Assembly (NCBI GenBank): GCA_032164245.1
Contig: JAVMKO010000143.1
Coordinates: 87,993-151,992 of the forward strand
DNA from: Sternotherus odoratus
Lineage: Eukaryota > Chordata > Testudines > Kinosternidae
DNA: 64,000 nt
Direction: 5' to 3'
A model generated the notes under the pieces. That model worked only from the letters and a program-made list of their open reading frames with translations. It was not told the origin of the DNA and did no database searches. Positions 54,001 through 64,000 of the stretch are shown here, in pieces. Numbering within the stretch: position 1 is the stretch's first letter; each line of letters opens with the position of its first letter. The translations under genes and the position numbers were made by a program.

Positions 54001-57000
54001 CAGGGGGGTGGATGGGGGCAGAGAGCAGGCATATCCCATCCTCTCCCCCCCCCCCCCAATGAGCCAGGTTCTTCCAAACGGCTGCCAAGGTAGATCCATA
54101 CACTCCCAGCCCCAGGGGCCTGTCACCTCTCCCATGTGGGGGTCCCAGGGCATAGAGGGGACCTAGCCATCAGCCCCGTTCAGGGAAAATAACGGAACCA
54201 CCGACATAGGAGTCACTTAATAAAGAACGGCATTAATTCTATTACTCTCCTTTTCACACCAGGTGGATCTCTGGAAATAGTTTGACAGGATCTCTCTCTC
54301 TCTCTGCTGAGGTTACAAGTTTGGTTGATAAAGCAAATAGTGGTGATGTGATCATTTGACTCAGCACCACCTGACACGAACTAAAATCACACAAATTCAA
54401 ACTGGCCCAGTCAGTGGGGTAACAGCCGGCTAACTGACTGGTCTCTCAATGTAATCAACATGGAACTATCCTCACATGGGGGTTTCTAGTGCAGTCCCAC
54501 AGGGATCTGTTCTTGGGGGCCTCAACCCACCCGATAGAGACTGGGGAAGTGGTCAATAACAGAAGCAGGTCACACCGAGATCCGGATCGGTCAGTAAGCT
54601 GGGGCTTTGAATATGGTGAAATGTTGCTGTCTAGATTGAGGAATGAAGAATGCAGCCCATGCCCAGCACAGGGGACTCTAGCCTAGGAAACAGGGAGTTG
54701 GGAAAAGATTTGGGAGTGGGGATGGATAATCAGCTCACCGTGAGCTCCTCCTGTAATGCTGTGGCCAAAAAATGGGGGAATCTCGCGGTGGCGTTGAGAG
54801 GTTATTTTACCTCTGTATTTGGCACTGCTGGTGACCACTGCTGGAACAGCGTGTCCGTTTTGGGTGCCCGCAATTCAAGGAGGAGGTTGATAAATTGGAG
54901 CCGGGGGGTCAGAGAAGAGACATAAGAATGACTAAAAGATTAGAAACAATGCCTAGTGTCGAACTCAGGGAGCTCAATCCATTTAGCTTAGCAAAGAGAC
55001 AGTTAAGAGGTGATTTGACCCCCGTCTATAACTACCTGGGGAACAGGTACTGGGTAACGAGCTCCTCTGTCTAGCAGAGAAAGGTCTAACGTGATCCAAT
55101 AACTGGAAGCTGAAGCTAGACAAAGTTGGAGGAGCCCTATGGTGTATTTTTTACACAGAGTAATTAACCATTGGAGCAACTGCCCAAGGATCATGGTGAC
55201 TTCTCCACTACCAGCCATTTCAAGCCAAGACGGGATGTTTCTCAAAAAGCTCTGCTCTACACAGCACTCTGTCCAGGGGAGCTCATGGCCTGTGTTCCAC
55301 AGGGGTGGAAGCTGATGATCTCCACAGTCCCGTCTTGTCTTGGAATCTACAGGCGCAGCAGGAGGGCTGGTGAAAGGGGTCAGGGGTGTTCTCACCTACA
55401 GGCACAGATGCAGAGCCCAGTTGAGGGCATAGTGCTGCATAAAGAGGAGCACAGAACTCCAGGGACCAACCTCACTGGGCTCGAGTGAGCAAAGCCAGAC
55501 AACCCTTCCCCAGGTTAGTGAAATGCTGTGACAGCCACCAGCTGAACCCTGGAGTTCCATGACAACCCGTCTTTTTAAACTCAGGTCCATGAGGAGAGAC
55601 GCAGAAGCGAATACAGGTTGATGGGAACACCAGCATGGAATGGCTTTCACTTCTGCAGAAAAGTTTTCCTCGGGGCATCTTTTCTACTGCCCAGGCGGAT
55701 GGACTGAGCGTCGGGAGAACGGTCTCAATTCTAAGGCTGAGAACCATCAATGAGCCAGGCCCTGAAGTGACGTGAGGAGAGGCTGGGATGGGTTACGGTG
55801 CCCAAATCTCATATCAGGAGATCCACTCTGAGGACAGCAGGGAGGTACAGTAAAACCTCCATTTAACGGACTAATTCGGGCGAGGGGGTGTCCGTTAAAC
55901 CCAAAAGTCCGTTATTTAATTAAAAAAAAAAGAGCTGTGGGAGCAGCAGCCCGCCCGCCACAGGGTTGGGGCGGCAGCTCCACAGCCCGCCCGCTGCCGG
56001 GACCTGGGCGGCAGCCATCAGCCAGCCCGCCCGGGTCCCGGCTGCTGGGACCTGCCAGCCAGCCCGCCCGCTGCGGGGAGCCGGGCGGGAGCCGGCAGTC
56101 AGCTCACACAGGTCCCAGCTCCCGCCAGCCAGCCCGCCCGCTGCGGGGAGCCGGGCGGGAGCCAGCAGTCAGCTCACACAGGTCCCAGCTCCCGCCAGCC
56201 AGCCCGCCCGCTGCGGGGAGCCGGGCGGGAGCCAGCAGTCAGCTCACACAGGTCCCAGCTCCCGGGACCCGCCAGCCAGCCCGCCCGCTGCGGGGAGCCG
56301 GGCGGCAGCAGGGAGCCCGCAGCCAGCCCTCGACAAACTGATTCGGATGCATCAGAATTTCTTTAAAATTTTGTCCGTTGCATGCGAAGTCCGTTAAATC
56401 GAGGTCCGTTAAATCGAGGTTTTACTGTATTGGTGGCGAGACAAGTAGCCCCAGGAACCTGTAAGGACGGCTACTGCTTGCTCGTTTCAGTTTGTTCAGG
56501 CCCTTGAGGACAGACCCGTAACAGGGTGTGGGGCTAAGGGATGAGGAAGGCATCCCCATCGAGCTGCAGCCATACCGCCTCCCTGTCGAGCACCAGCATC
56601 CAGCATTGAACGTGCTGCAGAGAGTGGAGTCTGGAGGCCCCGGCCGTAGCCGATGTTCTGAACCCGGGGTGCTGATTCCCACTCCTGGTCTTGGGGAAAG
56701 TGCCTCCTCAGGGCGGCTGGGCCTGCGTGCGACAGGCCGGCAGCAGAGGTTTGGGCACTGGGACCGATGCCCCAAGCCCCCCGTCGTAGTGACACTGCAC
56801 ACAGCTCCGCCCTGGACAACGTACACAACCATTGCTGCTCTCCTCCCAGCACTGCACGCGGACAGGGAAGTACTGGCCCGAGGAGTAAACTGCTCTGAGG
56901 CTGGGCACGTTGAGGGGAGACGTCTCTAGGGGAGGCCATTTGCCCTGGAGTCTACGCGCTGGGCAGCCCACCCCAGCAGGGGGCAGATGCCGAGAGGGCT

Positions 57001-60000
57001 CCCATGCAAGGCTGGCTGAGGGCGTCAGAGCTCCTGAGGGGAGGTTCCCCCCCCCCTTCGAAACACTTGTTGCTGGGGTGGAAAGAGCCCCGAGGCAGGC
57101 TGAGATGTAGCCGAACAGCAGCAGGGGTGGGACTGCGACGCAGCACAGGAGGTGGGATGAGCCCCCGCGGGGAGCATGACTGCAAGGAGTGAGGCTCATG
57201 GGGCTGCAGAGTCCAGCGTAGCTCCGGTGACATCTATGCACAGTGGCAGCGTTAGCAAAAACGTTCCCGGGTTGAGACGAAGGGCCCGAGAGTGAAATAG
57301 GGTCAGGTACGTGTTGGATCTCAAGGAAGGAGCGACCCTCGAGAAGCGGATCATCCAGGGACCAGACTGTGACCCGTGACAACGTGGGCATTTTCTGTCA
57401 TATTTTTAATGGAGCCTGTGTGTGCCTCAGTTTCCCCTGTATTTTGTATGCCCACCCAGGGCAGAAAAGGACTAAGGCCGCTCTCCGGCCAGCCTAAGGA
57501 ACCTGGGTGTGAGTGGTGCCTAGCTGGCTGACCCAGAGCAGTATAAAATCAAGAAGGAATGGCAAGACAATCACCGGGACACTGACACGGGGGGGGAGGG
57601 GGGGGGGAAGATGCCATTTACACACTTCTCATCAGGGAAGGGAACCTGAGCAACAAAGGAGCTGGGAGGTGCAGGGCTAGATGGCTGCTGGGAAGAGTTG
57701 GGGCTCTCCCGGGATCTGAGCTGAGGGGGAGAGAGAGACAATGGGGTTCGCTGCCGCTGGGCTGGGCTCTGGGCTGAGTGGAGTGACTTGGGCCATGCTT
57801 CACCCTTCACCTCACTGTGCTGACTTGGGAGAACTCCCGTTGGCAAAGGGCGGCAACACAGGAGACCTTCCAACGCACGGTCCACGTGACCCTCTGCCTG
57901 ACTGCCACTGAAAACACCAGGGAAGGGGGTGGGCAAGGCTCCGCCAGGCGTCTACTGCAGATTGACCCACTGACGGGAGCTCAGGGGGGCTGGAGCCCCA
58001 AAAGTCCAGTTTCAGGAGGTGGTGAGACCACATGACCTGCCCTGGGGGTCTGGACCATCCAAGGGGGCATCTCCCAGAGACTGTTCCCAAGTGCGGGGGG
58101 GGGGGCATACCCCCGATCCCAGGGATCAGTGACAGACCAGCAGCCCTGCCCCACTTAATGACCTGGGGCCAGAGAGGGAATCAGGGTCGACTGGACACCC
58201 TCAGCAAAGGGAACCAGGACCAAAGGAAGCCCACGTTTGAGAGACTGTCAACCACACCTCGCCGGGTGGGGGCCTCATCTGAAATAGACCTGGCTGAGTG
58301 AGTTACCGGGAAAGGCAGAAGAGAAAAGGAGGCAGGGAGACTGCACTGCTCCAAGACTGCAACTAGGCCAGCCCCCCCTGCAGGTCGGGGGGAAAGGAAA
58401 GGAGAGGCTGCCCACCCCCCAGGGAGAGGGAAGGAGAGGCTCTCCCCCTGGAGCGGGCAGGGGGAGGGAGAAGAGAGGCTGCTCACCCCCCCAGGGAGAG
58501 GATGGGGGGAAGGAGAGGCCGCCCCTCCCACGGGAGAGGGCGGGGGGAAGAGAGGCTGCCCACCCCCCCCCCAGGAGGAGGGAAGGAGAGGCCCCCCCAG
58601 GAGAGGGCGGGGGGAAGAGAGGCTGCCCCCCCCCCAGGGAGAGGGAAGGAGAGGCCCCCCCTGGAGCGGGCAGGGGAGGGAGAAGAGAGGCTGCCCACCC
58701 CCCAGGAGGAGGGAAGGACGAGGCCCCCACAGGACGAGGGCGGGGGGCTCAGTACCTGATGATGGTGTGCATGCCACGCACCTGCGGCGTGCTCTCGAGG
58801 ACGCTCAGCGACTTGGGCAGGGGCTGCCCTTGGTGGGCAGAGGCCAGCGCCGCTCTGCAGAGAGACACAAGAGAGTCTGGCCCAGCAGCCCTGCCAGGCG
58901 TTGGCATAGGCATGGCCCCCCCCCTCCCCCCCGCCAGCAGCGCCACATGCAGGGAAGTGCCAGGGGGCCTGCCAGCTTTGCCACATTCACTACCCCGCAG
59001 GGGACTCCCGTGGGTACGTGTGTCTGCCAGGCAGTCCATGCCCGGCTCCCAGGCTCCCTCCAAACCCAGGGCACAGAACCAGCTGCAAGGGGGAGACCCG
59101 TGGACACATGCCGGGGACGGCCCCACCTCCCGAGTAGCTGGGCTCCCAACGGCAGGGAGGCTGCAGTGGCGTGGGTGGGTTGCAGGCTGGCCCCCTTCCT
59201 CTCACTGAAGCGAGTTCTGACCTAGCTAGAGACCCCCTTTAGACGGACATGTGCTGCACTCCAGCCTCTCAGCTGCAGCAGACAGCCCTCCGGGCCTACT
59301 ATGCCTCAGTTTCCCGTCATTGCACTGTTATTCACTGCTGACGCTCGGGGCAGGCTAAGAGACCTGGGAGGGTGTCATCTCCCTGTCTGGGAACCAGCTG
59401 ACACCCACCCAGATCAAGAAGGGGCCCAGAGAGACAAGACCGGCTCCAATGACTCCTGGAGCCGCACTCTCAGTAAGGAACCGACTGGGGGGCGAGCACT
59501 GGCTTCGCGAGGAGACTCTCAGCAAGGACCTAGGCATGTCCTCACTCCGCTTCTGTCGACCTAGCTCAGGGGTGTGAAAAGCTCCCCCCCCGTGCGACGC
59601 ACGTCATAGCCACCTAAGCGCTGTCCACAGCAGTGCGGACGGCGGGAGACGCTCTCCCGCCTCTCGCCGCGGTGCAGTCATTACACCGACGGGAGAGCGC
59701 AGGACCACGGGGGTAGCACGTCTCCACCCGATACACTGCAGGCTGGGCCAAGGTTGGCACTGCTAGTGTAGACTCGCCGTGACTGAGGAGGTCAGACATG
59801 GGGCTTGTCGATACTCAAAACGCTACAGCTGCCCTGCTGCGGCAGTTGAGTGTAGACGCGACCCAGCCGACAGAGCATCCCTCCCTACGGCGTAGAATCC
59901 GAGAGATGGAAGAATTCCTGTGTCAACCTCCCGCTGTCTAGACGGGGACTCAGCTCAGCTGGAGTACGCCAATCGGGGAGGAATTCACACCCCTGAGCAA

Positions 60001-63000
60001 TGTCCAGGACTCAGCTCAGCTGGAGTACGCCAATCGGGGAGGAATTCACACCCCTGAGCAATGTCCAGGACTCAGCTCAGCTGGAGTACGCCACGCTCGG
60101 GGAGGAATTCACACCCCTGAGCAATGTCGGGACTCAGCTCAGCTGGAGTACGCCAATCGGGAGGAATTCACACCCCTGAGCAATGTCATTAAGGTGACCT
60201 AGTTGAAAGCAGGTCAGAGGGAAGGGTAAAACATGGAGTTCCCTGCAGCCGCCTGGGCTCGACTCTCCATTTCAAACAGCGGAGAGTGTCCAGATCACTG
60301 CACTGTGGACACGCCTCCAGGGGGACCCGCCGAGCAGAGCTCTTGGGGTGAGCCAGGAGTGCTGGAGCCCAGCAGTGCAGCCTCGGGAAGGGCGAGTGGG
60401 ACTCATGGGCGAAGCCGTATCCTGCCTGCGCAGACCGCAGAGCTCCTGCAGCGTGGGGCGCTCTGCTTCACTGCCCCCCAGCTCCTCCAGGGCAGGGCTA
60501 GCAGCGACCTGAGCTGGGAAGCAGGAGTTACCCCGGCCTATCTGCCGCTTCCCCGGTGACCGGAGCCCAGAGAGCACAGGGCCGAGAGGCTGTGGAGAGG
60601 CCTGGGGGAGCAGCCCCCACGGGACTGACACACACAGCACCGCGGGAAGGGTCTGCTCCGCATGGGGGGAGGGAGAGGGGGGGCAGCGGGGAGGTCTGGG
60701 GGGAGCCACCCCGCGGGTCTGACACACACACAGCACCGCGGGAAGGGTCTGCTCCGCATGGGGGGGGGGGCGCAGCTGTGGAGAGGTCTGGGGGAGCCAC
60801 CCAGCGGGTCTCTCACACACACAGCACCGCGGGAAGGGTCTGCTCCGCATGGGGGGGGGGGCGCAGCTGTGGAGAGGTCTGGGGAGCCGCCCCGCGGGTC
60901 TGACACACACACAGCAACCGCGGGAAGGGTCTGCTCCGCATGCGGGGGGGGGGGGCGCAGCTGCGGAGAGGTCTGGGGGGAGCCCCCCCCGCGGGTCTCA
61001 CACACAGCACCGCGGGAAGGGTCTGCTCCGCATGGGGGGGGGGGGGAGAGGGGGGGGCAGCGGGGAGGTCTGGGGGGAGCCTCCCCCGCGGGTCTGACAC
61101 ACACACAGCACCGCGGGAAGGGTCTGCTCCGCATGGGGGGGGCGCAGCTGTGGAGAGGTCTGGGGGGAGCCCCCCTGCGGGTCTGACACACACACAGCAC
61201 CGCGGGAAGGGTCTGCTCCGCAGGGGGGAAGAGGGGGGCAGCGGAGAGGTCTGGGGGAGCAGTGGGGGCTGTAGCTTGGGGCTCAAAGACAAACAAAGCA
61301 AGTCACCAGCCAAGGAGACCCCCCAAGCCAAGCCAGACACAGGGGAGCAGCCAGGCAGCAGGGAGGAACGGAGACAGTGTCCTCACAGATCCCAGCGCAG
61401 CTTCCTCTGGTGCAGACACCGCGGGACGACGGGACAAGAGACACAAACGGGCGTTAGAGGCGGCAGCAGCTTCCTGCTGTGGACACGGGATGCTGGGGGG
61501 CGGGGGGCAGCCCAACGGGGCCCAGGGGGAGAAGCATCTGGCCCCAGCCGTAGCGAAAGCAGGGAGCTTCTGGAAGCACCTGGGGGAGGGAAGCGGCCTG
61601 GTCCCACCTAGCTGCAGGGCCGGGGGTGGAGTCCCCCCCCCCCCCCCGTTTCGGCTTCGCCTGCTGCAGGGCAGTGTCTGAGCAGACGCCCAGCAGCGCT
61701 GCGGAAAGCTGCCGGTCCCCTGCCTGGGAGAGTGGGCCGGGCTGAGCCCCTCTGGGGGAGCCGACCCCACAGCTGGCCCGGGGCCCTGAGAGCCAGCAAG
61801 GAGAGCGGCCAGAGTCCTCCCACCTCCCACTCCACTCGAGAGAGAGGCCGGCAGAAGAGGCACCGGTCCCGGCGCGCCCACACGCTGCCAGCACGTCGCA
61901 GCCCCGCTCCCTGCTCGGGGAGCCCTCTGGCTCCGGCTCCGCCGTGCCAAGCAGAGGCCCCTGGCAGGCCCTGGAGCCATCCCCGGTGGGCAGGTGGCAG
62001 GTCCAGGGGCTCCCAGGGAACGGCTACAGGAGCAGCAGCAGAGTGTAGACGCACCCTGCGCCACGGGAACCGAGTGCCCATTAGCATTGCCAGCCCTTCC
62101 GCAGGGCCGGTGCTCCCCACGCCTCGCCTGTGTGCCCGGGGCCGCCACGGGCCATGAACCACACCCGACACTGCACCTGGGCTGCTTCCCTCCCCTTTCC
62201 CGCACTGCGCCCCGGGACAGGGCCGGGCTGACCCCCCCTCCCCGCACCGCGCCCCGGGACAGGTCCGGGCTGACCCCCCCTCCCCGCACCGCGGGGCAGG
62301 TCCGGGCTGACCCCCCCTCCCCGCACCGCGGGACAGGTCCGGGCTGACCCCCCCCTCCCCGCACCGCGGGACAGGGTCCGGGCTGACCCCCCCCTCCGCA
62401 CGCGGACAGGTCCGGGCTGACCCCCCCTCCCCCGCACGCGGGACAGGTCCGGGCTGACCCCCCCCGCACCGCACCGCGGGACAGGTCCGGGCTGACCCCC
62501 CCTCCCCGCACCGCGGGACAGGTCTGGGCTGACCCCCCCCTCCCCACACCGCGGGACAGGTCTGGCTGACCCCCCCCTCCCCCACACCGCGGGACAGGTC
62601 CGGGCTGACCCCCCCCCTCCCCGCACCACGCCCCGGGTCAGGTCCGGGCTGACCCCCCCCTCCCCGCACCGCGCCCCGGGATAGGTCTGGGCTGACCCCC
62701 CCCCCCTCCCCGCACCGCACCCCGGAGACAGGTCCGGGCTGACCCCCCCCCCTCCCGGGTCAGGTCCGGGCTGACCCCCCCCTCCCCGCACCACGCCCCG
62801 GGTCAGGTCCGGGCTGACCCCCCCCCCCTCCCCGCACCGCGCCCCGGGTCAGGTCCGGGCTGACCCCCCCCTCCCCGCACTGCGCCCCTGTCCACGCTGA
62901 CCCCCCCTACACTGCACCCCGGGACGGGTCCTGGGACTGCCATGGGTCGTGAGCCACTCCTGCACTGCATCTGAGCTGCTCCTCACACTGCGCCCCTGTC

Positions 63001-63845
63001 CAGGCTGACCCCTCCCTGCACCTGCGCCCCCTGGCTGAGGTGCGAGAGGAGGGGATCCGCACTGCGCCCATCGTACCTGACCGTGATTTCACGCTGCAGT
63101 GGTGAGAGCCCACGTCGGGAGGCAACCAGGTGATTGCGGGGCAGGGGACGGGGAGCAGAGAAATACAGAGCATCTGTCACTGCACGCAACTGGCTGCACG
63201 TCGGCCACTGCTTGCCCCCCGCCAGGCAGCAGCCCAACCCCACAGCCCCACACCCGCCCCCGGCAGCAGCCCAGCACCTCCAGCCATTGCTAATCCTGAG
63301 AGCAGGCAAACCACAGCCGAGGGGCTGGGCTGGCAGGGGGCTGGGGGGGGGGGGGGGGACTGGGGCTCTGGTACAGCTGTGTGGTCGGAGTGCTGGGCTG
63401 GGGCACTGGTAGAGTCGCATGTGGGGAGCTCAGCGCTGGGCTGGCAGGGGGCTGTGGGGGGGATTGGGGTTACTGGCAGGGCTGCGTGTGGGGAGGGCTG
63501 GGTCAGGACTTGAGGGACCAGGGCCCAGCTACCAGCAAGCGGTGCCAGACTGGAGAACGAGGGGGTGTGGGAGACGAGCCGGGGGGTGTGCCCCTGGGCC
63601 AGCCAGCTCGCCCCTGCTTCAGGGGCACTCGCTGCCTCCCTTCCCCCCACACCCTGACCCGTGGGCCCCACAGTGCGTGTGAGCCAAGGAGCCAGAGACA
63701 GCAGCAGTGGGGGGAAGAGAGAGGGGCCTAGCCCCCCGGCCAGGCCTCCTCGCCCCGCCCCCAGCCCCGCCCGGCCTCCTCACCTTCTCCAGCTGGCTGT
63801 GCACGTGCTGCACTATGAGATCCAGGGCCACAAAGTTCTCCCCAC
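50985..63845 (-). CDS. UCKL1-like gene, C-terminal uracil phosphoribosyltransferase part (5' end outside window)
   Basis: Uridine-cytidine kinase-like family: an N-terminal P-loop kinase fused to a UPRT-type domain, in the pyrimidine salvage family; UPRT activity has not been established for the vertebrate protein. Nine exons are present: 63784-63845, 63077-63093, 58756-58854, 53816-53909, 53129-53191, 52592-52714, 52355-52462, 51672-51828, 50985-51058, giving about 264 residues; the kinase exons must lie past 64000. Diagnostic segments: [31 protein letters not shown]-like [34 protein letters not shown], the PRPP loop [18 protein letters not shown] and the uracil loop [16 protein letters not shown]. 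All are intact and all phases join. Compared with human UCKL1 the core is very close, but the last residues ([12 protein letters not shown]) replace the usual acidic end. It could be UCKL1 itself or a paralogue; the DNAJC5G-TRIM54 neighbourhood favours a paralogue. Confidence 0.9.
51095..51560. repeat. short minisatellite in the last intron of the UCKL1-like gene
   Basis: Mosaic of AGAGTGAAACCCCCACAGCC, CCCCACAGAGCGAAACCCCC and CCGAGCGAAACC modules. It begins about 35 bp upstream of the last-exon acceptor. Confidence 0.9.
51672..51828 (-). CDS. UCKL1-like exon ([20 protein letters not shown])
   Basis: 157 nt, 52 codons plus one base. It encodes [20 protein letters not shown] and [20 protein letters not shown]. 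Donor GTGAGA, acceptor GTGCTGCAG. Confidence 0.95.
52355..52462 (-). CDS. UCKL1-like exon (PRPP-binding loop)
   Basis: 108 nt, 36 codons, phase 0. It contains [19 protein letters not shown] and [13 protein letters not shown], the phosphoribosyltransferase PRPP loop. Acceptor CTCCTCAG, donor GTGAGC. Confidence 0.95.
52592..52714 (-). CDS. UCKL1-like exon ([14 protein letters not shown])
   Basis: 123 nt, 41 codons, phase 0. [14 protein letters not shown] and [13 protein letters not shown] are strongly conserved in the UPRT domain. The acceptor (CCGCACCAG) has a weak pyrimidine tract; the donor is GTGAGC. Confidence 0.93.
53129..53191 (-). CDS. UCKL1-like exon ([14 protein letters not shown])
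   Basis: 63 nt, 21 codons, phase 0. Acceptor CTCCTGCAG, donor GTGAGA. It encodes [17 protein letters not shown] and is followed in the spliced frame by [10 protein letters not shown]. Confidence 0.9.
53240..53830. repeat. 52-bp minisatellite abutting a UCKL1-like exon donor
   Basis: About ten units with GAGTGGCAGGCAGGAGGGCG, GGTCACCAGGGAAGGGGCAG and GGCTTGTATTGT. The outermost unit overlaps the last bases of the exon ending at 53816 and its donor. Confidence 0.93.
53816..53909 (-). CDS. UCKL1-like exon (start of UPRT domain)
   Basis: 94 nt encoding [20 protein letters not shown] then [11 protein letters not shown]. Donor GTACGT lies at the edge of a 52-bp minisatellite whose units resemble the exon end. 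Confidence 0.93.
54440..55310 (+). mobile_element. CR1 LINE 3' part, sense
   Basis: GTCCCACAGGGATCTGTTCTTGGG region near 54493 encodes VPQGSVLG, a reverse transcriptase motif. Downstream text through AGAATGACTAAAAGATTAG and GTTAAGAGGTGATTTGACC follows the CR1 3' end. Coding is broken. Confidence 0.75.
55311..55845. other. intron sequence of the UCKL1-like gene, nothing recognised
   Basis: Unique sequence between the CR1 tail and the MITE. Confidence 0.4.
55848..56427. mobile_element. pogo/Tigger-like MITE, copy 2, with internal tandem repeats
   Basis: Same TIRs as copy 1 (CAGTAAAACCTCCATTTAAC / GTTAAATCGAGGTTTTACTG), TA at 55846-55847 and 56428-56429. Longer than copy 1 because the interior carries three to four units of about 70 bp with GCCCGCCCGCTGCGGGGAGC and AGTCAGCTCACACAGGTCCC. 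Confidence 0.85.
57395..58120 (+). mobile_element. LTR-like element remnant
   Basis: CCTCAGTTTCCCCTGTATTTTG start block shared with 34880, later GAGACTGTTCCCAAG shared with 35813. Ends not determined. Confidence 0.4.
58335..58750. repeat. GA-rich imperfect array beside a UCKL1-like exon
   Basis: Repeated GGGAGAGGGAAGGAGAGGC, AGAGAGGCTGCCCACCCCCC and GAGCGGGCAGGGG modules of about 35-50 bp. It ends directly at the exon donor (58755). Confidence 0.8.
58756..58854 (-). CDS. UCKL1-like exon (AALASAHQ to HTII)
   Basis: 99 nt, phase 2 in and phase 2 out. It encodes [19 protein letters not shown] and [12 protein letters not shown]. The donor GTACTG abuts the 58.3-58.75 kb GA-rich array. Confidence 0.92.
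59570..59920. mobile_element. unclassified reptile repeat (MITE-like)
   Basis: GTGTAGACTCG, TGTAGACGCGACC and paired GACGGCGGGAG / GACGGGAGAG blocks on both strands suggest a palindromic non-autonomous element. TIRs not resolved. Confidence 0.4.
59945..60190. repeat. 61-bp tandem repeat, four units
   Basis: Units contain GGACTCAGCTCAGCTGGAGT, ACGCCAATCGGGGAGGAATT and CACACCCCTGAGCAATGTC; the third unit has CACGCTCG for CAATCG. Confidence 0.95.
60595..61258. repeat. about 90-bp minisatellite, seven units
   Basis: Units contain GCGGGTCTGACACACACACA, GCACCGCGGGAAGGGTCTGC, TCCGCATG, a G run and GCAGCTGTGGAGAGGTCTGG. Two unit types differ by GAGAGGGGGGGCAGCGGG in place of CGCAGCTGTGG. Confidence 0.93.
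62195..62905. repeat. about 37-bp minisatellite
   Basis: Units of GGGACAGGTCCGGGCTGACC, C run and TCCCCGCACCGCG. About 18 copies with variable C runs. Confidence 0.95.
63077..63093 (-). CDS. UCKL1-like 17-nt micro-exon
   Basis: Between acceptor CACTGCAG and donor GTACGA, 17 nt encode REITV plus two bases. It joins EK before it to R-AALASAHQ after it, matching the family stretch E-R-E-L-S-V-R-A-A-L-A-S. Without it the frame would break. Confidence 0.85.
63784..63845 (-). CDS. UCKL1-like exon (kinase-UPRT linker region)
   Basis: 62 nt, entering in phase 1, acceptor CCTGTCAG. It encodes [20 protein letters not shown] and ends AAG at donor GTGAGG. It is the most 5' exon visible in the window. 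Confidence 0.9.
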
Positions 63846-63994
63846 CTGACAGGAGCGAGAACAGGAGATGAACCCCGAGCCCCTCCCCCACCCCCCTCCC
63901 CCACCCCCCCTCCCCACCTCCCTTCCCATCCCCTCACCCCCCTCACCCACCCCACCCCCCACCACCTGACAGGAGCGAGAACAGGAGATGAACC
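63843..63994. repeat. duplicated exon-acceptor segment, 120 bp apart
   Basis: CACCTGACAGGAGCGAGAAC and the following AGGAGATGAACCCC occur at 63843-63876 and again at 63963-63996, separated by C-rich simple sequence. The first copy holds the real 3' splice site of the exon starting at 63845. Confidence 0.9.
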
Positions 63995-64000
63995 CCCGCC

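Overview
This is vertebrate nuclear DNA: GC-rich, intron-split genes and a heavy load of repeats. CR1 LINEs, a Penelope-like (GIY-YIG) fragment, a tRNA-derived SINE and several LTR families point to a sauropsid, most likely a turtle, and the density of GC-rich minisatellites suggests a microchromosome or subtelomeric region. The species assignment is inference.

Three protein-coding genes are recognisable, all on the minus strand and head to tail. From right to left they are: (1) a UCKL1-like gene (uridine kinase-like with a C-terminal uracil phosphoribosyltransferase domain), whose last nine exons (50985-63845) are here and whose kinase exons lie beyond the right edge; (2) DNAJC5G (cysteine-string-protein family co-chaperone), complete at 189 codons, coding exons between 42252 and 47956, with a CpG-rich promoter near 50.3-50.6 kb; (3) TRIM54 (MuRF3, muscle RING E3 ligase), complete or nearly so, exons between 22021 and about 7611. 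DNAJC5G next to TRIM54 in the same orientation matches the known tetrapod order (human 2p23). The UCKL1-like gene next to them is not expected from the human map, where UCKL1 sits beside DNAJC5 on another chromosome.

Layout: 1-6.3 kb, an LTR, a 37-bp minisatellite, degenerate LTR pieces and a GC-rich array. 6.3-22 kb, TRIM54 with introns full of minisatellites, a SINE, LTRs and a decayed antisense retrovirus-like internal region. 22-41.5 kb, intergenic: an intact-ended non-autonomous LTR element (26977-30458, TSD CCAAG), two solo LTRs with clear TSDs, a pogo/Tigger-like MITE and a 61-bp minisatellite. 41.5-50.4 kb, DNAJC5G with a CR1 LINE in intron 3 and a G-rich array in intron 1. 50.6-64 kb, the UCKL1-like gene with CR1, a second MITE and more arrays.

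The genes do not form a pathway: one is a sarcomere/microtubule ubiquitin ligase, one a membrane-anchored Hsc70 co-chaperone, one a pyrimidine-salvage type enzyme. No CRISPR array, operon or bacterial feature is present. I did not find a clearly new biological system. The best leads are the UCKL1-like paralogue beside DNAJC5G, splice sites that have been duplicated into flanking repeats, and a young non-autonomous LTR element with a tRNA-Leu-like primer site.
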